DNA from: a virus
IMG/VR virus record: IMGVR_UViG_3300036829_000104
Location: 19,598 to 83,597 of that record
Reading direction: 5' to 3' (one strand)
DNA length: 64,000 nt
Part shown: positions 7,490 through 14,288 of the stretch, piece after piece
Numbering within the stretch: position 1 is the stretch's first letter
Layout of the letters: each line of letters begins with the position of its first letter
The notes under the pieces: model-generated
What the model saw: the letters and a program-made list of their open reading frames with translations, nothing else
Told to the model about the DNA's origin: nothing
Databases searched by the model: none
Translations under genes and position numbers: made by a program

Positions 7490-7900
7490 TCAGGCTCGTT
7501 TGACCGGGGCATACAGGGCGTTGTCCGCCACGTCCCACTTGCCGGCGATCTGCCAGCCGTGCTCGCGCAGCACGCGCTCGGCATCGGCCTCTATCACGCC
7601 GAGGACATCCTCGTGGTCGGTACGGATCTCGGTCTCGGCCTGCATGACCGCCGTGTCGGTGAGGTTTCCCTCGGCGTCGTTGATGATGACGGACGCGTCG
7701 CAGAATTCGCCCGCGACCACGTCGGAAGCCGTGCCGATTGCTGCCGTGTAGGTCATTTCCCGCTCCAGTTTCTCCTCGATCGCCTGGCTGATGAACTTGT
7801 TGACCGGCATCTCCGTGCGCTCCAGGTGCGCGGCCAGCCGTTCCCGCACCGCCTCGGGGGGACGGACGCGGAACGGGGGGTGCTTGTGCTGGCTAGGCAT
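7490..7900 (-). CDS. Ribbon-helix-helix protein, paralogue A (136 aa)
   Basis: The N-terminal 50 residues, MPSQHKHPPFRVRPPEAVRE then LERTEMPVNKFISQAIEEKL, read as a CopG/Arc-type ribbon-helix-helix DNA-binding domain: one beta strand followed by two helices. The same N-terminus with small changes occurs in the gene at 10654-11124. Residues ~50-136 form a separate acidic domain I do not recognise. The start overlaps the end of the upstream gene, which is preceded by a tandem GGTGGT-N3-ACCACC palindrome. Autoregulation through that palindrome is the natural inference. Confidence 0.7.
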   Translation of the reverse strand: MPSQHKHPPFRVRPPEAVRERLAAHLERTEMPVNKFISQAIEEKLEREMTYTAAIGTASDVVAGEFCDASVIINDAEGNLTDTAVMQAETEIRTDHEDVLGVIEADAERVLREHGWQIAGKWDVADNALYAPVKRA

Positions 7901-8201
7901 CGGCTGTATGAGCATTGCCGGTGATCGAGACCCTGACGTCCCCGGGGAGCGTCGCCTCCACGGTGCCCTGGGCCAGCCAGTCGGTCCAGGAGAACTCGCC
8001 GCCGATGAGCTCGGCCCAGCGCTGCAGCATAGCCCGCATCTTGTCCTCGAAGTCGTCGTGGCGGTACTGGCCGACGATGACCATCTGGCACGCTGCGGGC
8101 TGCCCGACTTTCCTGCCTGACCATCCGATGTCGTCCGCGCACAGCTCCGGGTCATCCTGCTGGAGGGCTTCCGGCAGGTCCGCCATGGTCATGTTGCTCA
8201 T
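7893..8201 (-). CDS. Hypothetical partner of RHH paralogue A (102 aa)
   Basis: Begins MSNMTMADLPEALQQDDPELCADDIGWSG and has an alpha-beta pattern (ACQMVIVGQYRHDDFEDKMRAMLQRWAELIGGEFSW). First gene after the tandem operator at 8220-8256; its end overlaps the RHH start by eight bases. It has no resemblance to the corresponding first gene of the second RHH cassette. Function unknown. Confidence 0.6.
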   Translation of the reverse strand: MSNMTMADLPEALQQDDPELCADDIGWSGRKVGQPAACQMVIVGQYRHDDFEDKMRAMLQRWAELIGGEFSWTDWLAQGTVEATLPGDVRVSITGNAHTADA

Positions 8202-8219
8202 TTCCCGCCCCGTTCTCTC

Positions 8220-8256
8220 GGTGGTGGGTCCACCATAACAAGGTGGTAGGACCACC
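8220..8256. promoter_or_regulatory. Tandem GGTGGT-N3-ACCACC operator, copy 1
   Basis: GGTGGTGGGTCCACC (8220-8234, one mismatch from a 6-3-6 palindrome) and GGTGGTAGGACCACC (8242-8256, perfect) lie 22 bp apart centre to centre, two helical turns, directly upstream of the leftward RHH-paralogue-A operon. The same arrangement occurs at 11354-11389 before paralogue B. Confidence 0.7.
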
Positions 8257-8375
8257 GCAAGAGGGAATCCCTCACGGGAGGGAAACAGGCTCCACCGTCA
8301 CCGACGCGCCGGCCGCACCGTCACGCGCACGCCCTTCCCGTCACCGATCGCCCTGCATGATCGCCGCCGCGACAT

Positions 8376-8969
8376 TCATCCCTCCGCCACCCGCAGCCCG
8401 ACGGCCGCGAACCCGGCCGCCGACGTGGACCGGAACTCGTTGTCGTCCGCGCCGCCCCGCGCCCCTTCCATCGGGTACACGTCCGCCCACCAGCGGGACA
8501 GGGCGTCACGGACCGCGTCGTCCTGTCCGGGGGTGAGGCTCCGCAGCCACCGGTCCAGTTCGGCCTCGTCGAGGCCGTACCTTGCGGCGTACGTGTCGTC
8601 CGGGTGGCCTGATGCGCGGGCATCGGATGCCGCCACCGCCCATTCGCCCCACAGGGCGGCCCGGAACGTGCCGTCGGCGTCGACGGCGAAGATGCTGGCG
8701 GAGAGCTGCTCACCGCCGACGACCTCCGTCAGCGCGTCCGCCCACGCGAGCGGGACCGGCAGCATGGCTGCCAGTTCGGCGCCCTGGAGCTCCCGTCGCG
8801 CGGTCAGCTCCAGTTTCGCCTGCACGGACAGGCTGCCGGTACCCACGCGGGCGAGAATCGTGCGTTCCCGGCGGGACGCGAGCCATGCGCCCAGCTCTGG
8901 GCCGCTCCAGAACCGGGCGAGGATGCTGCCCGTGTCGGTGCTCGCGGCGTTTTCGCCAGTGTCAGTCAC
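8376..8969 (-). CDS. Hypothetical protein (197 aa)
   Basis: Begins MTDTGENAASTDTGSILARFWSG. The middle contains VPLAWADALTEVVGGEQLSASIFAVDADGTFRAALWGEW, and the end WWADVYPMEG. No domain recognised. It is preceded closely by another small leftward gene and followed by a 120-bp gap that carries the operator of the next cassette. Confidence 0.6.
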   Translation of the reverse strand: MTDTGENAASTDTGSILARFWSGPELGAWLASRRERTILARVGTGSLSVQAKLELTARRELQGAELAAMLPVPLAWADALTEVVGGEQLSASIFAVDADGTFRAALWGEWAVAASDARASGHPDDTYAARYGLDEAELDRWLRSLTPGQDDAVRDALSRWWADVYPMEGARGGADDNEFRSTSAAGFAAVGLRVAEG

Positions 8970-8981
8970 GGTGAAGTCTCC

Positions 8982-9260
8982 TCAGGCGGCGCGGCCGGTG
9001 ACGGTGGTCCGCGACGTGTCACCGTCGTTGGTCCACTCGCCGACCGTGAAGCCGAGGATGTCCCGGATGGCCTCGGTGGCGCGCTCCATCCCGAGCTCCT
9101 CCTCGCCCCACGGCTCGACCGAGGTGGCGTTGGAGAGGGAGCCGTCGGCGCCGGTAATGAGCTCCCACCGCGCGTCGTTGTCGGTCCAGTCGCCGGTCTC
9201 GACCGCGATTTCGCCGGTGATCACGTTGGCGGTGATCTTGATCTCGAGGCTGGTGTTCAT
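8982..9260 (-). CDS. Hypothetical protein (92 aa)
   Basis: Starts MNTSLEIKITANVITGEIAVETGDW with AGGAGCGGGAC immediately before the ATG. The sequence alternates short strands and charged turns and ends VTGRAA. No family recognised. It lies 12 bp from the following gene and is probably co-transcribed with it. Confidence 0.6.
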   Translation of the reverse strand: MNTSLEIKITANVITGEIAVETGDWTDNDARWELITGADGSLSNATSVEPWGEEELGMERATEAIRDILGFTVGEWTNDGDTSRTTVTGRAA

Positions 9261-9368
9261 GTCCCGCTCCTGATGTCGTTCCGTCCTGACATCTCGACTA
9301 TGGCATACCTGGAACAGTTTGTGCCACAAAAATCGGGGAGCGTGACCTACTCGTTATAAATACCGGGG

Positions 9369-9650
9369 CTACACCGGCTGCACATCGAGCCGCGCCCCCG
9401 GCATTGCCGCCCACTCGCCGCAGGCAGCCAGCCCCAGCACCACGGCCTCCGTCAGCGACGGTGCCCGCACCACCATCCCGACCTCGGCCTTCTCCGCGCT
9501 GAACGCCGCGATCACGCCCTTGCCCTGCGGCGCGTCCCCGGGGCCCAGCGTCTCACCGGCGTGCGGCACTGTCAGCACCACCTCGAACGCCAGCAGCGGG
9601 CGCGGCACGGCAATGTCGGGGAACAGCGGGGCGAGGGTGTCATCAGCCAT
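9369..9650 (-). CDS. Hypothetical protein (93 aa)
   Basis: MADDTLAPLFPDIAVPRPLLAFEVVLTVPHAG: a hydrophobic, beta-rich small protein without a signal peptide. No motif known to me. It sits alone between two other small leftward genes, with about 110 bp to the next one. Confidence 0.5.
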   Translation of the reverse strand: MADDTLAPLFPDIAVPRPLLAFEVVLTVPHAGETLGPGDAPQGKGVIAAFSAEKAEVGMVVRAPSLTEAVVLGLAACGEWAAMPGARLDVQPV

Positions 9651-9692
9651 GCCCGCACGGTAGCGCGCACTGCCGACATTCCGGCACCGCCG

Positions 9693-9878
9693 TCATTCTG
9701 AGTCGGGCTGGGTCTTCCGCCGGGGGTCGTCGCCGAGCTCGCGGTCGATGAATTCGAGGAGCGCGCGCCTCACGATCGACGCGAGCGGCACCTCATACCG
9801 CTGCCGCTTCCGGATCGTCTCCAGGTCCTCACGCATGGGCTCGTCGAGGCGCAAATTGAACCCCTTCTTGGGCGGCAT
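9693..9878 (-). CDS. Short ribbon-helix-helix protein (61 aa)
   Basis: FNLRLDEPMREDLETIRKRQ then LASIVRRALLEFIDREL is a textbook Arc/MetJ-like ribbon-helix-helix layout with a basic N-terminus (MPPKKG). Such small proteins repress by binding inverted repeats as dimers of dimers. It is not closely related to the two longer RHH paralogues here. The 332 bp upstream, to 10210, contain only the hairpin at 10014-10049; I see no gene there. Confidence 0.65.
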   Translation of the reverse strand: MPPKKGFNLRLDEPMREDLETIRKRQRYEVPLASIVRRALLEFIDRELGDDPRRKTQPDSE

Positions 9879-10013
9879 GCGGGAACCTTACAGAAGCCCG
9901 CAGTTACCCCCATCGGCGGGTTACGCAGCGTATCACGATGCACCCGGCGTAGTGCGAAAGTTGTGACAACCCGTGATGTTGTGACTACGCCTCGAAGACT
10001 GCCCCCAAACGCA

Positions 10014-10049
10014 GCGCCCCCCGGAAGACCGTCATCTTCCGGGGGGCGC
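10014..10049. terminator. GC-rich hairpin, likely terminator of the second RHH operon
   Basis: A perfect 15-bp stem with a 6-base loop, followed on the plus strand by GGTTTTA. It lies 160 bp beyond the stop of the leftward HNH gene and could act in either direction. Confidence 0.6.
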
Positions 10050-10210
10050 GGTTTTAGCGGTGAGAGGGCCGCCTCCGGGCGCGGCCAAGCATGCGCGCCA
10101 TCATGCGCTCACGCCCCCTTCAACTGGTCCTCAACACGCCACCAGAGCCGCACGGAGGGTGCCCGGCTCCCGCAGATCCCGGAGGCGGTACGCACGCACC
10201 TGCCAGCCCC

Positions 10211-10657
10211 CTATCCTGCCGCCTCGGCCTGCAGGCCACCGTGATCGGTAGCACCCCAGATCCGGTACTGGACGTAGTCGTTACACCACAGGCATGACCA
10301 CGCGAGATTTTCGACGGCATTCAAGCCGCCGCTGACTCGCATAACGAGATGTTCAAGCGAGCCGATTCGCCTGCCGACAGCGTCCCACGGTAGCGGCCGG
10401 CCATCTACGCCAGACGGACGCGGTTCAAGAGCCAGCGAGTTGCAGTAGACACAACGTCCCCGTGCTTTCTCCAGCACGCTCCAGACGTCCCCAGCGGTCA
10501 GCTTGGCAGCCGTCTCCGACGGGGAACGCTTACGGTTGGCCGTCTTTGCCTTCCGGGCACACCACGCCAGACGTTCAGCTTCTGCCGTCCGCTCGAGGTA
10601 GTCGGCCCAGCTGGTGAACCCGCTAGCGGGTGCGCCGTCTGCAAGCGTGAACTTCAC
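10211..10657 (-). CDS. HNH endonuclease (148 aa)
   Basis: C69 and C72 (CVYC), H103 in GSLEHLV, N117 in VENLAWS, and C122/C125 (CLWC) make a complete zinc-stabilised HNH fold; the SLEHLVMRVSGG segment is typical of McrA-like members. The N-terminal 60 residues are basic and helical. Its GTG start overlaps the stop of the RHH paralogue B gene, so it is in that operon. Whether it attacks competitor DNA or acts in recombination cannot be told; co-regulation by an RHH protein is unusual. Confidence 0.75.
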   Translation of the reverse strand: MKFTLADGAPASGFTSWADYLERTAEAERLAWCARKAKTANRKRSPSETAAKLTAGDVWSVLEKARGRCVYCNSLALEPRPSGVDGRPLPWDAVGRRIGSLEHLVMRVSGGLNAVENLAWSCLWCNDYVQYRIWGATDHGGLQAEAAG

Positions 10658-11124
10658 GGCTCTAGCCCCTCGAACAGGTCCCAGCGGATCAGGCGCTTAG
10701 CCAGCGTCTCGCCCGGGGTCACATGCGCGGCGGCCAGGGCGTCCCGGATGAGCTTGGCGGCGTAGTCCTCGGCCTCACGGGCGCCCGCCGCATCGATGGC
10801 GAGATCGACGGACAGGGCGTGAGCGTCAAGAGTGCTCTGGCCGACCCCCGCACCGGCCTCGGCGGGGAACAGGCCCTCGATGCGGACGCAGAGGTCCGGA
10901 CCGGGGATGTCCACGGTGAGAATGTCAGCCTCGTACTGGAAGGCGGTCATGCCCATCCCCACTCCGGCTTCGCGGTTCTCGTTACGGTCCAAGTAGTCGG
11001 CTAGGGCTTCGGTGATGATGGCGTTCACACGCCGCTCAGTCCGCTCTGCGAAAGCACGAAGCCGCTCGCGCACGTCCTCGGGAGGGCGATACGCGAGCGG
11101 CGGGTGCTTGTGCTTACTGGGCAT
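10654..11124 (-). CDS. Ribbon-helix-helix protein, paralogue B (156 aa)
   Basis: MPSKHKHPPLAYRPPEDVRE, then AERTERRVNAIITEALADYL, aligns without gaps to the N-terminus of the protein at 7490-7900, giving a shared pattern MPSxHKHPPxxxRPPExVRE. This is a CopG-like DNA-binding domain. Residues ~55-156 form a domain unlike that of paralogue A. The gene is second in a cassette whose first gene follows a tandem palindromic operator and whose last gene encodes an HNH nuclease. The paired arrangement suggests a duplicated regulator with swapped effector parts. Confidence 0.7.
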   Translation of the reverse strand: MPSKHKHPPLAYRPPEDVRERLRAFAERTERRVNAIITEALADYLDRNENREAGVGMGMTAFQYEADILTVDIPGPDLCVRIEGLFPAEAGAGVGQSTLDAHALSVDLAIDAAGAREAEDYAAKLIRDALAAAHVTPGETLAKRLIRWDLFEGLEP

Positions 11125-11125
11125 C

Positions 11126-11335
11126 TCAGTTCTCGGACTTCCCGTTGCCGAAGGACGCGGGGCGGACGAGCGACCCGGCAGGTGGGTTGACGATGAAGCG
11201 CCCGCTGGTCTCCGCCGAGATGGCGCGGGCGATGTCGCATGCGTTCCCGTAGTCGGGGACCTGCGCGATGGTGACCGGCTCACTCTTGCGGTAGCAGACT
11301 TCGGCGGTGTGCTGGTCGCTGGTGATGGTGAACAT
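11126..11335 (-). CDS. Small first gene of RHH cassette B (69 aa)
   Basis: MFTITSDQHTAEVCYRKSEP then YGNACDIARAISAETSGRF; looks like a compact alpha-beta protein. It is separated from RHH paralogue B by a single base. No family recognised. The tandem operator lies 18 bp upstream of its start. Confidence 0.6.
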   Translation of the reverse strand: MFTITSDQHTAEVCYRKSEPVTIAQVPDYGNACDIARAISAETSGRFIVNPPAGSLVRPASFGNGKSEN

Positions 11336-11353
11336 TTCCCGTCCCGTTCTCTT

Positions 11354-11389
11354 GGTGGTAATACCACCTTACTTGGTGGCACTACCACC
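11354..11389. promoter_or_regulatory. Tandem GGTGGT-N3-ACCACC operator, copy 2
   Basis: GGTGGTAATACCACC (11354-11368, perfect 6-3-6) and GGTGGCACTACCACC (11375-11389, one mismatch) are 21 bp apart, just upstream of the leftward RHH-paralogue-B operon. Conservation of both spacing and half-site with copy 1 makes a shared regulator very likely. Confidence 0.7.
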
Positions 11390-11431
11390 TGTCAAGCCGG
11401 GGAGTGTCCCTGCCGAAGTTGCGTGATGCAA

Positions 11432-11833
11432 CTAGCGGACGAGAGTCGCATCCACGAAACGCTGCACAGGCTCGAAAAGCCCGTGCGGGACATACTCGGA
11501 CAGCTCGCCGATCCGCACGAACTCCACCCGGTCATGCTCCTCCGGGTCGCCGATGTGCGGCGTCCCCGCGATCACGTCGCACGCCACATAGGACATGTGC
11601 CTCTTTGTGGCGGGGTGAATCCTGGAGCCCAGAAGCTGCCGCGCCTCCACGGTCAGGCCCGTCTCCTCCAGCGTCTCGCGGACCGCGGCCTCCTCGACCG
11701 ATTCGCCCGGCTCGACACCGCCGCCAGGTAGTGCCCAGAGGACCGTCCCCTCCTGCTCCCGCCGCCGGGCCAGCAGCAGCCTGCCGTCCTGCACGATGAC
11801 GGCGGATGCGATCGCGGGCTTGGCTTCAGACAT
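11432..11833 (-). CDS. Nudix hydrolase
   Basis: 133 residues with an intact Nudix box, GGGVEPGESVEEAAVRETL then EETGL (consensus Gx5Ex7REUxEExGU), after a typical first strand SAVIVQDGRLLLARRREQ. Members hydrolyse nucleoside diphosphates linked to another group. In the actinomycete element pSAM2 the transfer-immunity factor Pif carries a Nudix motif, and this gene sits beside a GntR regulator and transfer-type genes as in that element; the functional link is inference. It overlaps the end of the next Nudix gene by eight bases. Confidence 0.8.
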   Translation of the reverse strand: MSEAKPAIASAVIVQDGRLLLARRREQEGTVLWALPGGGVEPGESVEEAAVRETLEETGLTVEARQLLGSRIHPATKRHMSYVACDVIAGTPHIGDPEEHDRVEFVRIGELSEYVPHGLFEPVQRFVDATLVR

Positions 11834-12464
11834 GCTGGCCCTCCAGAGCCTCTAGGACCGGCGGGAAGATGCTCCCGCGCGGGATGTGCTGTTCGATCTC
11901 GGCCGCCGGCGCCCACATGACGCCGGCGTTCTCGTCCTCATCCTTGTTGACCGGCTCGCCGCTCACCCATGAGCATGCGAAGTACTCGCACCGGACGCCC
12001 GTGACGGGATGAACCCTGCCGCCCAGGTGCTCCGTTACCGAGCATTCGACGCCCGTCTCTGCGAGCGTCTCCCGGACCGCAGTCACCGCCGGGTCGGCGC
12101 CGGTCTTCACAGTCCCGCAAGGGAAGCCCACCCGGATACCGCTGTTGTCGTCCCTCCGCCGCACCAGCAGCACGTCCGGGCCGCGCGTGACGATCGCCAT
12201 CGCCACCCGGTACATCTGCGGGCCGACCGGGTTCTCCGGGCTGGACAGCTCCCCGAACCGCGACCGCTCCGCCGGCGACGCGGCGGCGTACGCCCGGTCC
12301 AGTGCCCGCTGTTGCGCGGCCCGCGGCCTGGTGCCAGGCTGCTCGGCCCATCCGGCGACGGTACGCGGGGCGACCTGAAGGCGTGCGGCGAAGCCCTCGG
12401 TGGTCACGCGCAGGGCAATGCGCAGGGCCGTCGCGTCCTGTCCAGTCCACGTCCGGCCTGCCAT
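11826..12464 (-). CDS. HTH-Nudix fusion with degenerate Nudix box
   Basis: 212 residues. Residues ~10-65 (RIALRVTTEGFAARLQVAPRTVAGWAEQPG) form a helix-turn-helix of the kind seen at the start of actinobacterial regulators. Residues ~85-205 are a Nudix fold (YRVAMAIVTRGPDVLLVRRRDD) whose box reads GTVKTGADPAVTAVRETLAETGV: the first acidic residue and the first Glu of the EE pair are replaced by Ala. Catalysis by the usual metal site is therefore unlikely; a ligand-sensing regulator is a reasonable alternative. Fusions of HTH and Nudix domains are common in actinomycete transfer elements. Confidence 0.75.
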   Translation of the reverse strand: MAGRTWTGQDATALRIALRVTTEGFAARLQVAPRTVAGWAEQPGTRPRAAQQRALDRAYAAASPAERSRFGELSSPENPVGPQMYRVAMAIVTRGPDVLLVRRRDDNSGIRVGFPCGTVKTGADPAVTAVRETLAETGVECSVTEHLGGRVHPVTGVRCEYFACSWVSGEPVNKDEDENAGVMWAPAAEIEQHIPRGSIFPPVLEALEGQHV

Positions 12465-12533
12465 CTGGTTACCGCCTCAAACTGCAATGGTTCCGCATGG
12501 TGATCATCGCCGCCGCGCGTTTGACTTAGCGGC

Positions 12534-12692
12534 ATGAGCCCGCAAGAACGCCGACGGCTCGCCGCGGCCCTCGATGTCATCGAGACGCGCCTCGAAGCTG
12601 TTGAGCGCGGCGTTGCCGACCTCACTGCCGAGCATGATGCGCCGTCTTCAGTTCGGCAAGCTCCCGCTCGACAGCCAGTAGCCGCTCGCTGA
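12534..12692 (+). CDS. Possible small coiled-coil protein (52 aa)
   Basis: MSPQERRRLAAALDVIETRL then EAVERGVADLTAEHD reads as a plausible short coiled coil. There is no ribosome-binding site, and the last 70 bases lie antisense to the end of the GntR gene, so this is weakly supported. Confidence 0.3.
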   Translation: MSPQERRRLAAALDVIETRLEAVERGVADLTAEHDAPSSVRQAPARQPVAAR

Positions 12693-12963
12693 GGTTTTCC
12701 ACTCTCGCGGCGATACCCGCGTCGGACGGGGGCGGCTTGCGCACGAACGTGCCCATGCCGTGAATCGTCTCGGCGATGCCGAGATCCCGCAGCACGCCGA
12801 GCGCCTTGTCGATCGTGCCCTTGGATGCCCCGTAGTGCTTCTCCAGCTCGGCATACGTGGGCATCTGCGCGTCCACGGGCCATTCACCGCCGTCGATGCG
12901 CTTGCGCAGATCGTCGGCGATATGCCGGTACACGGCCGGGTTCCTGCCTCCTCGCTGCACCAT
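12622..12963 (-). CDS. GntR-family regulator (KorSA-like)
   Basis: 113 residues. A complete GntR winged helix spans residues ~10-75: YRHIADDLRKRIDGGEWPVDAQMPTYAELEKHYGASKGTIDKALGVLRDLGIAETIHGMGTFV. There is no large effector domain, only a short coiled-coil tail (ENLSERLLAVERELAEL). Short GntR regulators of this type (KorSA in pSAM2, KorA in plasmids) repress transfer genes and their own gene. The upstream region holds inverted TGACAGTC/GACTGTCA repeats, and a divergent excisionase-like gene follows. Confidence 0.8.
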   Translation of the reverse strand: MVQRGGRNPAVYRHIADDLRKRIDGGEWPVDAQMPTYAELEKHYGASKGTIDKALGVLRDLGIAETIHGMGTFVRKPPPSDAGIAARVENLSERLLAVERELAELKTAHHARQ

Positions 12964-13015
12964 AAGGCACAGCGTAGAGGGCGGAACTTAATTAGGAAAC
13001 CCAGGGGTGAGTTAT

Positions 13016-13060
13016 CCCTTGACTCTCCTATGACAGTCATGGCAGACTCAAGACTGTCAA
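13016..13060. promoter_or_regulatory. Inverted repeats between GntR and the transfer operon
   Basis: TGACAGTC at 13031-13038 and GACTGTCA at 13052-13059 form an inverted repeat, nested inside CCTTGAC (13016-13022) and GTCAAGG. TTGACA read leftward could be a -35. The position between divergent GntR and rightward transfer-type genes suits a KorSA-like operator. Confidence 0.55.
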
Positions 13061-13091
13061 GGCGCTGCGGACGCTACCGCAGCAGGAGAGC

Positions 13092-13373
13092 GTGAGGACG
13101 GTACGCATGCTTGAGACCCCCGTCAGCGAGTGGGTTGACCTCGGCTACATGGCCGACAAGACCGGCTTCGACGAGGTGACGCTGCGGCGCCTGATCGACT
13201 CCGGGGATCTCCCGGCAATGCAGGTCGCAGGCGCGACGCGCACTTCCCACAAGATCCCGCGCCGCCTGGTCGACGAGGCTTACGCCGCGGTGATGGCCGG
13301 CGCACAGGTTGAGCTCCGCGCATTCGCCCGCAAGTGGGCCCAGCGCAACTCCGCATCCAAGGCGGTGGCATAG
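13092..13373 (+). CDS. Excisionase-like HTH protein (93 aa)
   Basis: LGYMADKTGFDEVTLRRLIDSGDLPAMQVAGATRTSHKIPRRLVDEAY is a MerR/HTH_17-type winged helix of the kind used by excisionases: a helix pair followed by a short wing with a basic turn. GTG 13092 has AGGAG six bases upstream; ATG 13107 is an alternative. As first gene of the rightward operon, opposite the GntR regulator, it matches the place of xis-like or regulatory genes in actinomycete integrative elements. The cognate integrase could be the serine recombinase at the right edge, though those normally use other accessory factors. Confidence 0.65.
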   Translation: MRTVRMLETPVSEWVDLGYMADKTGFDEVTLRRLIDSGDLPAMQVAGATRTSHKIPRRLVDEAYAAVMAGAQVELRAFARKWAQRNSASKAVA

Positions 13374-13523
13374 ATGACCGCCGACCTCGACATCTGCCCG
13401 TCCTGCTGGCGCGAGCACCCGGACTCCGAGCCGTGCACGAGCCTCGCGCAGCGGGCCGCAGACAACACCGCGCTCCTCGCCCGCGAGGCCGCTGAGCGGC
13501 TGACAGCGGAGGCATGTGACTGA
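13374..13523 (+). CDS. Small Cys-containing protein (49 aa)
   Basis: MTADLDICPSCWREHPDSEP, then CTSLAQRAADNTALLAREAAERL. C8-x2-C11, with a third Cys at residue 21, suggests a small zinc-binding knuckle. It starts directly after the stop of the excisionase-like gene. Too short to classify. Confidence 0.5.
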   Translation: MTADLDICPSCWREHPDSEPCTSLAQRAADNTALLAREAAERLTAEACD

Positions 13524-13565
13524 CATGGCCCGTTCCGCTGCAACCCCCCGAACCGAAGGAGCGCC

Positions 13566-13661
13566 ATGCGCGCTGACCCCAAGCCCCCGGACCCGGAGGA
13601 CTGTGTCCTCTGCAACGTCCGGGGTGCCGGCTGCCCGTTCCACGGGCGCGGCTCCCGCTGA
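13566..13661 (+). CDS. Micro-protein with CxxC and CxxxH (31 aa)
   Basis: MRADPKPPDPEDCVLCNVRG then AGCPFHGRGSR. The AAGGAG five bases before the ATG is one of the best ribosome sites in this stretch, which supports a real gene despite its size. CVLC and CPFH could co-ordinate one zinc. Overlapping longer frames on the same strand have poor codon structure. Confidence 0.5.
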   Translation: MRADPKPPDPEDCVLCNVRGAGCPFHGRGSR

Positions 13662-13741
13662 CCCGGAAATGACGAACGCCCCGCAGTGGTGGTGCACCCG
13701 GGGCGCTCTGAGCTATCCCAACCGCCTGGAAAGGAACTCTG

Positions 13742-13882
13742 ATGCGCAACCTAGCACGCCTGTCACTCCTGCGCCCCCTGACTCGCCGGCGCGCCGTCCG
13801 GACGCTGACCGCCGAGGCGATCGCCGCCGCGGAGCAATCCGGCTACAACCGGGCGAAGGCCGAGATGGCGTCGTCGTCATGA
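13742..13882 (+). CDS. Small basic protein (46 aa)
   Basis: MRNLARLSLLRPLTRRRAVR then TLTAEAIAAAEQSGYNRAKA; basic start followed by an amphipathic helix. GGAAAGGAA lies just upstream, and the stop overlaps the next ATG. It is a coupled small gene of the transfer-type operon with no known function. Confidence 0.5.
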   Translation: MRNLARLSLLRPLTRRRAVRTLTAEAIAAAEQSGYNRAKAEMASSS

Positions 13883-14055
13883 CACCCGCCTCCGTCACGC
13901 AGATCAACACCAGGCAGGACATGTCCCGCTGGACCCGCGACCACGCCGACAAGCCCGGCATCAACTGGTCCACCGAGGCTGGCCCCGGCGGAACGATGAT
14001 CATCGTCGAGCACGAGGCGGACCGCACGACCGCGGGAACCGGGGTGCCGGCATGA
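13879..14055 (+). CDS. Small hypothetical protein (58 aa)
   Basis: MTPASVTQINTRQDMSRWTRDHADKPGINWSTEAGPGGT, ending with a strand MIIVEHEADR. Overlaps both neighbours by ATGA. No family recognised; a short alpha-beta protein. Confidence 0.5.
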   Translation: MTPASVTQINTRQDMSRWTRDHADKPGINWSTEAGPGGTMIIVEHEADRTTAGTGVPA

Positions 14056-14288
14056 GCACGCGCAAGCGCACCAGCGGGCCGGACTTCATGGAGACCATGG
14101 CCCACGGGAACGACATCAACGCGATCCGCATGGCCGCCCTCGACATAGCCCGCGACCTGTACGGGCCGAACGCCCGGCTGGCGATCGAGGACACCGGGAC
14201 CATCCAGAAGGCGGTCGCGACGCACAAGGGCCGCTTCTGTGCCCACGTGACGGTCCGCTGCCTCGACTACCCGGCGGAGGAGCTGTGA
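14052..14288 (+). CDS. Small hypothetical protein (78 aa)
   Basis: MSTRKRTSGPDFMETMAHGN, then INAIRMAALDIARDLYGPNARLAIEDTG and a final pair of strands HVTVRCLDYPAEEL. Coupled to the WhiB-like gene downstream by a four-base overlap. The fold looks like a small alpha-beta sandwich; no assignment. Confidence 0.55.
   Translation: MSTRKRTSGPDFMETMAHGNDINAIRMAALDIARDLYGPNARLAIEDTGTIQKAVATHKGRFCAHVTVRCLDYPAEEL

Noticed and set aside
7213-7503. Open frames in the 7105-7489 gap
   Set aside because: They run through a perfect 16-bp terminator stem and have poor codon structure; the gap is better read as non-coding.
13516-14055. 179-codon frame covering several small genes
   Set aside because: Pro/Arg/Thr-rich; the overlapping small genes have strong ribosome sites and ATGA junctions in another frame.
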